DNA from: Marivirga aurantiaca
GTDB taxonomy: Bacteria > Bacteroidota > Bacteroidia > Cytophagales > Cyclobacteriaceae
Length of the DNA: 64,000 bases
Direction of reading: 5' to 3'
NCBI RefSeq assembly: GCF_016679925.1
Contig: NZ_JAEQBW010000005.1
Coordinates: 248,001-312,000, forward strand
Shown: piece after piece, positions 55,375 through 61,423 of the stretch
Numbering within the stretch: position 1 is the first letter of the stretch
Layout of the letters: each line of letters begins with the position of its first letter
Notes under the pieces: model-generated
Told to the model about the DNA's origin: nothing
The model's database searches: none
Seen by the model: the letters and a program-made list of their open reading frames with translations, nothing else
Program-made: the position numbers and the translations under genes

Positions 55375-55671
55375 ATGAACAAGCTTATTAAGAAAAAATA
55401 TTTATCGAAAAAGAACTATCAGGTACTAGAGACTATTTCCGCCTTGGGAATAAGTTTGCTCACCAAGGAATTGGTTAAAAAAGGCTGGAAAAAGATAACC
55501 AAAACACCACCACCTGAAAACCCTTATTCCACTGAAGCCAGTGTCAGGGAAGTTATTTTATTTTCTGTTAGTTTGGCCCTGGTAAGTACTTCAATTAAGT
55601 TACTCACCAGGAGTAAATTTGCAAAACAGTGGGATAAATTAGAAGGAGAACTACCTAAGAACCTTTCCTAG
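55375..55671 (+). CDS. DUF4235-like membrane protein
   Basis: 98 residues with KGWKKITKTPPPENPYSTEASVREVILFSVSLALVSTSIKLLTRSKFAKQWDKL: the PPENP followed by a helix and a C-terminal KQW resembles DUF4235. Third gene of the Pmp3-DUF1206 operon, probably an envelope accessory. Family assignment by motif memory only. Confidence 0.7.
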   Translation: MNKLIKKKYLSKKNYQVLETISALGISLLTKELVKKGWKKITKTPPPENPYSTEASVREVILFSVSLALVSTSIKLLTRSKFAKQWDKLEGELPKNLS

Positions 55672-55884
55672 TATTCGGTCCGCTAATGATGAGAGCGAAG
55701 GGAGCTTTTTACCAACAGACTGCTTCTCATGAATTCGGCTGGCACGGAATTGCCTATTCTCTATAACCAGTAGGGGCAAAAAATTGTTATTTACCCAACT
55801 CAATGCTTGGAAATAATGAAAATTGATTCCCTTAATCAACTCTTTACTGCTCTCTTGTGAGGACACAAGAGAGGGCGAGCGGGT

Positions 55885-55962
55885 AATGTCGTTAAGCTTT
55901 TATTAAAACCTCAACCTTTAATCCTTCTCCGAAGTGAGAAGGAAGATTGTCTTAACGACATT
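55885..55962. repeat. Long inverted repeat C
   Basis: AATGTCGTTAAG (55885-55896) and CTTAACGACATT (55951-55962) are perfect reverse complements around a 54-nt interior with its own hairpin (55923-55942). It carries ATGTC/GACAT edges like the REP units but pairs at stem position 6. Confidence 0.75.
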
Positions 55963-55995
55963 GGGTGAGCAGGGAGCCGATTGCCGACAAAGCCC

Positions 55996-56023
55996 ATGTC
56001 GGTACCTTACAAAGGTCAGACAT
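55996..56023 (+). repeat. REP-like palindrome D
   Basis: 28-nt unit, ATGTCGGTACC, 7-nt loop, GGTCAGACAT. The stem has a mismatch at position 6 (G against A) and a bulged T. Preceded by GCCC as in unit A. Confidence 0.75.
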
Positions 56024-56055
56024 GTTTAAAATGGGCAGTGTAGTATTAAACCAAA

Positions 56056-56083
56056 ATGTCTGACGTTTTCATCGTACCGACAT
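56056..56083 (-). repeat. REP-like palindrome E, inverted relative to D
   Basis: 28-nt unit; its reverse complement aligns to unit D with the same mismatch and bulged T, and with a compensatory C-G to G-C change in the inner stem. The 32-nt spacing to D makes a head-to-head pair like a BIME. Confidence 0.75.
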
Positions 56084-56254
56084 CTGGTACTGCTAAATAT
56101 CTGAGAAATTCCTGAAAAATAAATACTCTTTCTACCCTTAGTTTTAGCGTAGCGAACTGCCCTATAAAACTGGGACTGTGACTCAGTATGCTATACACAG
56201 TTTCAAACCGGACATGAGTCCAACCTTTACAATGTTTTCTACAGGCCAGCTCAT

Positions 56255-56734
56255 TTAGAACAAGAGCTCTGCTAATTCTACCAATACTAACCAGCCTAAA
56301 TAGCATAAAACTGCTATAATTACCACAACGACAAAGATTACAAGTGCCAATAGCCCTTTACCAGAGCCCTGATGTTTTCCTTCCTCATAATACTCCTGTA
56401 GCAATCGAAGATTTTTCATATTGGATTTATACCACACATCAAAAAGGGTTCCCAGTATTGGAATAGAGCCAACAATTGCATCAATAGAAGAATTAATAAG
56501 CATCTTTATCACCACATTGCCACTGGCTCCATTCCGGTAAACTGTATAAATAATGGCCAAAGAAACTGCATAAGTTCCTAAATCCCCCAAGCCGGGAAAT
56601 ATGCTGAACAAAGGATCCAGACCGAATTTGATTGAAGTGGATGGAATAGTAAATTGCGAATCCAGAAGTCGAGACATCCTTCTGATCCATTTAAAACCCG
56701 GCTTTCCAACATGTTGCCTGTTATTCTTGCTCAT
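56255..56734 (-). CDS. DUF4112 membrane protein
   Basis: 159 residues: RRMSRLLDSQFTIPSTSIKFGLDPLFSIFPGLGDLGTYAVSL, then INSSIDAIVGSIPILGTLFDVWYKSNMKNLRLLQEYYEEGKHQG and a C-terminal hydrophobic segment (ALVIFVVVVIIAVLCYLGWLVLV). The GLDPLxxxxPGxGD and GSIPxxGTxFDxxxKxNxRN motifs define DUF4112. Unknown function. It converges on the Pmp3-DUF1206 operon. Confidence 0.92.
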   Translation of the reverse strand: MSKNNRQHVGKPGFKWIRRMSRLLDSQFTIPSTSIKFGLDPLFSIFPGLGDLGTYAVSLAIIYTVYRNGASGNVVIKMLINSSIDAIVGSIPILGTLFDVWYKSNMKNLRLLQEYYEEGKHQGSGKGLLALVIFVVVVIIAVLCYLGWLVLVELAELLF

Positions 56735-56875
56735 AAAAATGGTTTCTGACGGTCAAACAATATTATTTTAAAAGAGTAAACAATAATGATCTTTCACTGA
56801 AAAAAAATTGCTAGGTGATATACATCATTACGCATATTTCCTTAATGTTGTGTTGTTAATCAGAAAAAACCTGAT

Positions 56876-58234
56876 ATGTCAGAGAACGAACTATTAGATC
56901 AGATAGCCAAAAGAAACCCTCATGAATCCGAATTCTTGCAAGCAGTAGAGGAAGTGGTTTCTTCAGTAGGCAAAGTACTTCGGAAACATCCGGAATATCA
57001 TCAGTTAAAAATATTAGAGCGAATGGCCGAGCCCGAGAGGTTAATTTCTTTTCGGGTAAACTGGCTTGATGATGAGGGAAATGTACAGGTAAACAGAGGC
57101 TATAGAATTCAAATGAACAGTGCCCTTGGCCCATATAAAGGAGGCTTGCGTTTTCACCCATCAGTGAACCAAAGTATTTTGAAATTTTTGGCATTTGAAC
57201 AAATTTTTAAAAATGCCCTTACAGGTTTGCCATTAGGTGGTGGAAAAGGTGGTGCAGATTTTGACCCTAAAGGAAAATCTGACCAGGAAATCATGCGGTT
57301 TTGCCAGGCGTTTATGACCGAATTATATCGACATATTGGCCATTTTACAGATGTGCCGGCTGGTGATATTGGTGTTGGCGGAAGAGAAATAGGGTATCTG
57401 TTTGGTGCTTATAAGAAATTGCAAAATGAATTTACGGGAGTGTTAACAGGTAAAGGTCATAAATGGGGAGGAAGCCTCATTCGGCCGGAAGCCACCGGTT
57501 ATGGCCTGGTTTATTTTGCGGAAAATATGATGAGCAGTGTGGGGGATACCCTAAAAGGCAAGACCTGCCTGGTTTCAGGTGCAGGAAATGTAGCACAATA
57601 TACAATTGAGAAATTAATTCAATTGGGAGCAAAACCAATCACTGTTTCCGATTCTTCCGGTTTTATTTATGATAAAGATGGTATTGACGCTGAAAAACTG
57701 GAACATATTAATTACATAAAAAATGTATGCAGGGGAAGGATAGCAGAATATACTGAGAAATATGAAAGTGCAGAATATACTGATACTGATCCTTCCGCTG
57801 ATTTTAACTCATTATGGAAAATTAAGGCCGATTGCGCCTTCCCTTGTGCCACTCAGAATGAAATATTGCTGAAAGATGCAAAGAGTCTGACTAAAAACGG
57901 AGTTAAGTTAGTAGCTGAAGGAGCCAATATGCCTACTTCAGCAGACGCTATTGATATTTTTCAGGAATCAAAAACCCTATATGCCCCCGGAAAAGCCTGT
58001 AATGCCGGTGGTGTAGCTGTATCCGGATTGGAAATGACACAAAATAGAATGGGTGTCTATTGGACAAGGGAAGAGGTAGACGAAAGACTCAAAAACATTA
58101 TGAAAAGAATACATGATGATTGTTTGAAAACTGCCAAAGAGTATGAATTAAGTGATCATAATTATATGGAAGCGGCCAATATTTTCGGCTTCCTAAAAGT
58201 AGCCGATGCTATGAAAGCACAGGGAGTATTTTAA
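56876..58234 (+). CDS. gdhA: NADP-type glutamate dehydrogenase
   Basis: 452 residues, the hexameric small GDH class. Converts 2-oxoglutarate and ammonia to glutamate, linking carbon and nitrogen metabolism. PYKGGLRFHPSVN, LTGLPLGGGKGGADFDPKGKS (catalytic Lys in GGGKGGA), DVPAGDIGVGGREIGYL, and the Rossmann VSGAGNVAQYTIEKL are all present; C-terminal GGVAVSGLEMTQN. A hairpin terminator follows at 58290. Confidence 0.97.
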   Translation: MSENELLDQIAKRNPHESEFLQAVEEVVSSVGKVLRKHPEYHQLKILERMAEPERLISFRVNWLDDEGNVQVNRGYRIQMNSALGPYKGGLRFHPSVNQSILKFLAFEQIFKNALTGLPLGGGKGGADFDPKGKSDQEIMRFCQAFMTELYRHIGHFTDVPAGDIGVGGREIGYLFGAYKKLQNEFTGVLTGKGHKWGGSLIRPEATGYGLVYFAENMMSSVGDTLKGKTCLVSGAGNVAQYTIEKLIQLGAKPITVSDSSGFIYDKDGIDAEKLEHINYIKNVCRGRIAEYTEKYESAEYTDTDPSADFNSLWKIKADCAFPCATQNEILLKDAKSLTKNGVKLVAEGANMPTSADAIDIFQESKTLYAPGKACNAGGVAVSGLEMTQNRMGVYWTREEVDERLKNIMKRIHDDCLKTAKEYELSDHNYMEAANIFGFLKVADAMKAQGVF

Positions 58235-58289
58235 ATTACTCAGAAATCAATTTCCAGGCAACTGTTAATGCCGTCTTAAAATAATGAGT

Positions 58290-58328
58290 GCCGAAGTAAT
58301 CCATGAATTTTCAGCAGGTTACTTCGGC
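58290..58328. terminator. Bidirectional terminator
   Basis: GCCGAAGTAATCC-type arm (58290-58302) pairs with the arm ending at 58328 with one mismatch around a 13-nt loop. It lies between gdhA and the minus-strand 58330 gene. Confidence 0.7.
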
Positions 58329-58329
58329 C

Positions 58330-58776
58330 TTACTTCAATTTTTCCAATTTAAAGGTATACTCACCTTGACCATCATCTACAACCATGTGAAAGCTGTTCC
58401 TGGAAAGTCGGGTTAGTTCTCCATAATAAATAAAATCTGTCCCATTAATATGGTCGTAAAAACTCATTTCAAAATTGAAAACCCTATCATCATTCTCGTA
58501 TCTATCCAAAAATAAAGTCCAGAAACCATCAAAAATGGCATTCATGGAACTATCATCATAAAGTGCCGAATAATCAGGATAAAAGGTGATATAATCTCCT
58601 CTGTAATCATCCATTATGTTATTCCTAAACAAAGCATAATCTGCTTTATAGAATGCCTTTTTAAAGTACCAGGTGCCCGTAATTTTATCCTCTTTCCGAT
58701 CTAAAATTTCCTCATCGGAGCAGGAAGCAAGGAAGACTGTAAACAGAAATAAACAAAGATATTTTAAATTTTTCAT
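58330..58776 (-). CDS. Small lipocalin-like lipoprotein
   Basis: 148 residues with lipoprotein signal (LFTVFLASCSDEEIL) and beta-rich body (KITGTWYFKKAFYKADYALF, DGQGEYTFKLEKLK). GTWY near the N-terminus fits a lipocalin-type fold. Function unknown. Confidence 0.8.
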   Translation of the reverse strand: MKNLKYLCLFLFTVFLASCSDEEILDRKEDKITGTWYFKKAFYKADYALFRNNIMDDYRGDYITFYPDYSALYDDSSMNAIFDGFWTLFLDRYENDDRVFNFEMSFYDHINGTDFIYYGELTRLSRNSFHMVVDDGQGEYTFKLEKLK

Positions 58777-58907
58777 TATAAATAAAGTTGGATTTCATTG
58801 GTCACATCAAAAACCAAACCAAATCATTTTAGCGTATCTCGTCTGCATTGCTGTTACTATTATTAGAATTATTGTATAATTGTAAGCTAACCACCTAATA
58901 GTGATTA

Positions 58908-59951
58908 ATGGGGACATTGTTTATTTACATAGTAATCATCGTGGCCAGCTCCTGGATAGTTTGGAAGGGTGGAAGCCTATTGGAAGCGTCTTCAGAAAAA
59001 CTAGCAGAATATTATCGCTTGCCTCCTCTGGTACAGGGTACAATTATTACTGCCGTTGGTTCCAGTTTCCCGGAATTAGCAGCAACGGTATTATCTACTT
59101 CTATTCATGGAAAGTTTGACTTGGGAGTTGCTGCAATAGTAGGCTCCGCTATATTTAATATTCTAGTAATCCCCGGACTCTCAGGACTGATAGTTAAACG
59201 GATGCCAACGGATATAATGCTTATCTATAAAGATGTTCAGTATTATGTGATTTCAGTGGCTGTATTAATGATTGCATTCACTTTGGCTGTTATTTATTAT
59301 CCTATTACTACTGATTCGGCCAATATAGTTGGTACCATGACCCGATGGATAGCTATAATCCCCATTGCTTTTTATCTCTTGTATTTATTTATCCAAAGCA
59401 TGGAAACACGGGATTTCAGACGGAATGTAGAAAAAAGAGAAGTGTTGGGCATTGAAAAGAATCATGTAAACATTGCCAAAGAATGGGGGAAATTAGTGTT
59501 GAGTTTAGTGCTGATAATAGGTAGTGTGGAAGGCTTAGTGAGTGGTGCTATATTTTTAGGAGAATTCTTCAACACTCCGGATTTTATATGGGGAGTAACT
59601 ATTGTAGCCGGGGCCACCAGTATCCCTGATGCTGTGGTAAGTATCAGGATTGCCCGGAAGTTTCAAGGTTCAGTAAGTCTGGGCAATGTATTGGGAAGCA
59701 ACATCTTTGATTTATTAGTTGCTGTTCCTGTAGGGGTACTCATTGCAGGCACAGCCGCAGTCAATTTTACGGTGGCCGCACCTTTAATGCTGTTCTTAGG
59801 AGTGATTACCATTATCCTTTTTGTATTTCTCAGAACAAATCTGGCTTTGATCCAATGGGAAGCCATTGTTTTATTAATTCTCTATATTTTATTTGTTGCC
59901 TGGATGATACTGGAAACAATGGGAATTACCTCTTTAGTCATTAAAGGTTAA
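58908..59951 (+). CDS. Na+/Ca2+ exchanger family protein (CaCA)
   Basis: 347 residues and about ten membrane helices in two inverted halves. Each half has the alpha-repeat signature: GTIITAVGSSFPELAATVLS and GVTIVAGATSIPDAVVSIRIAR, with GSAIFNILVIPGL and GSNIFDLLVAVPVG. The acidic residues (Glu/Asp after P) bind the ion. Typical of the bacterial YrbG-like CaCA group. Single gene with its own terminator. Confidence 0.95.
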   Translation: MGTLFIYIVIIVASSWIVWKGGSLLEASSEKLAEYYRLPPLVQGTIITAVGSSFPELAATVLSTSIHGKFDLGVAAIVGSAIFNILVIPGLSGLIVKRMPTDIMLIYKDVQYYVISVAVLMIAFTLAVIYYPITTDSANIVGTMTRWIAIIPIAFYLLYLFIQSMETRDFRRNVEKREVLGIEKNHVNIAKEWGKLVLSLVLIIGSVEGLVSGAIFLGEFFNTPDFIWGVTIVAGATSIPDAVVSIRIARKFQGSVSLGNVLGSNIFDLLVAVPVGVLIAGTAAVNFTVAAPLMLFLGVITIILFVFLRTNLALIQWEAIVLLILYILFVAWMILETMGITSLVIKG

Positions 59952-59958
59952 GACAAAA

Positions 59959-59984
59959 AGGCTCATAATTTCACTTATGAGCCT
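59959..59984. terminator. Terminator between exchanger and dipeptidase genes
   Basis: 10-bp arms AGGCTCATAA and TTATGAGCCT with a 6-nt loop, 8 bp after the exchanger stop. It is followed on the minus strand by TTTTTGTCT, serving the converging 60013 gene too. Confidence 0.85.
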
Positions 59985-60012
59985 CTTAATGATTAATCAT
60001 TACTAAAATTAT

Positions 60013-61392
60013 TTACTTCTTAATTTCTGCGAAGTACTGATGAAACAAAGCAACCGTTTCAATACCCTTCAGATAGTTCTCTACTCCAAAGCTTTCATTA
60101 GGAGAGTGAATTGCATCAGAGTTTAATCCAAAGCCCATTAAAATACTGTCTAATCCTAATACATCTTTAAACAAAGAAACAATTGGGATACTTCCTCCTT
60201 CGTGAGTTGGGATTGGCTTTTTACCCCATACTGCTTCAAAAGCTTTTTCTGCCGCATGATACGCATCAGAATCTGTAGGTGTAACAGCAGGCATTCCTCC
60301 ATGATGTGGAGTTACTTTTACTTTTACACTTTTAGGGGCTATTGATTCAAAATGTTTCTTAAATAATTCTGTAATTTCCTTATGGTTCTGATCAGGTACC
60401 AGGCGCATAGAAATTTTTGCATAAGCTTTTGATGGCAATACCGTTTTTGCACCTTCTTTTATATAGCCTCCCCAAATTCCATTAACATCTAAAGTAGGCC
60501 TTATTCCCTGACGCTCTAAGGTGTTATAACTAGCTTCACCTTCTACATCATCAATTTTAAGATCTCTTTTAAAATCTTCCAAATTGAAAGGCGCTTTGTT
60601 CATTTCCTTTCTTTGTGCTTCAGTAAGTTCCACTACTTTATCATAAAAGCCGGGAACTGTAATTTTCTTGTTTTCATCCTGCAAAGAAGCAATCATTCGG
60701 CAAAGCACATTAATAGGGTTAGCAACAGCCCCACCATACACACCGGAATGCAAATCACGGTTGGGCCCGGTTACTTCTACTTCCAAATAGCTTAACCCTT
60801 TTAAGCTTACAGCCATGGATGGATGCTCATTGGCAATCATTGAAGTATCAGAAATTACAATAACATCCGCATTAAGTTTTTCAGTATTTTCTTTAATAAA
60901 TACTTCCAAATTTTCAGACCCCACTTCTTCTTCTCCTTCAATCATAAACTTGATGTTACAAGGTACCTCTTTGTTATGCATCATCATTTCAAATGCTTTC
61001 ACATGGATATACATTTGACCCTTGTCATCTGCAGCACCCCTGGCTATAATTTTACCATCCTTTATAACCGGGTTAAACGGATCGGAGTCCCACAACTCAT
61101 AAGGATCGGCAGGCTGAACATCATAATGTCCGTATACCAAAACTGTGGGCAAACTTGGATCAATAATTTTATCAGCATACACTATCGGATAGCCAGCTGT
61201 CTCGCAAACCTCTATATTTTCCGCTCCTGCGGCTTCAAATTTGTTTTTCAAAAAATCGGCTGCCTTTAGCACATCATTTCTAAAATTTTTATCTGCACTT
61301 ACACTGGGAATGCGGAGCAAGTCAAACAATTCATCTAGAAAGCGTTGCTTATTTTCGCTTAAATATTGGCTGGTTTGTTCTTTTGTAATCAT
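60013..61392 (-). CDS. M20-family dipeptidase
   Basis: 459 residues of the PepV/CNDP2 type. VLVYGHYDVQPADPYELWDSDPF carries the zinc His and Asp; GRGAADDKGQMYIHVKA bridges the metals; EGEEEVGSENL carries the catalytic Glu pair; GPNRDLHSGVYGGAVANP and the C-terminal THEGGSIPIVSLFKDVLG complete the fold. Cleaves dipeptides in the cytoplasm. No signal peptide. Confidence 0.95.
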   Translation of the reverse strand: MITKEQTSQYLSENKQRFLDELFDLLRIPSVSADKNFRNDVLKAADFLKNKFEAAGAENIEVCETAGYPIVYADKIIDPSLPTVLVYGHYDVQPADPYELWDSDPFNPVIKDGKIIARGAADDKGQMYIHVKAFEMMMHNKEVPCNIKFMIEGEEEVGSENLEVFIKENTEKLNADVIVISDTSMIANEHPSMAVSLKGLSYLEVEVTGPNRDLHSGVYGGAVANPINVLCRMIASLQDENKKITVPGFYDKVVELTEAQRKEMNKAPFNLEDFKRDLKIDDVEGEASYNTLERQGIRPTLDVNGIWGGYIKEGAKTVLPSKAYAKISMRLVPDQNHKEITELFKKHFESIAPKSVKVKVTPHHGGMPAVTPTDSDAYHAAEKAFEAVWGKKPIPTHEGGSIPIVSLFKDVLGLDSILMGFGLNSDAIHSPNESFGVENYLKGIETVALFHQYFAEIKK

Positions 61393-61423
61393 AAATTTTT
61401 GTTTCAGTAAACTATATTAAAAA

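Larger units (their letters stand above)
55672..56254. other. Palindrome-rich intergenic region
   Basis: 583 bp with no supportable gene between the converging Pmp3 operon and DUF4112 gene. It holds at least five inverted repeats: 55850-55873 (10-bp arms, loop AGGA), 55885-55896 with 55951-55962, 55923-55942 (CCTTCTC/GAGAAGG), and the REP-like units at 55996 and 56056. Short frames here do not look coding. Confidence 0.75.

Noticed and set aside
55651-55866. 71-codon minus frame past the DUF4235-like gene
   Set aside because: Overlaps the end of a real gene and the hairpin region; no protein-like composition.
56046-56306. 86-codon minus frame over the REP units and the end of DUF4112
   Set aside because: Overlaps a confident gene and passes through palindromes; not coding.
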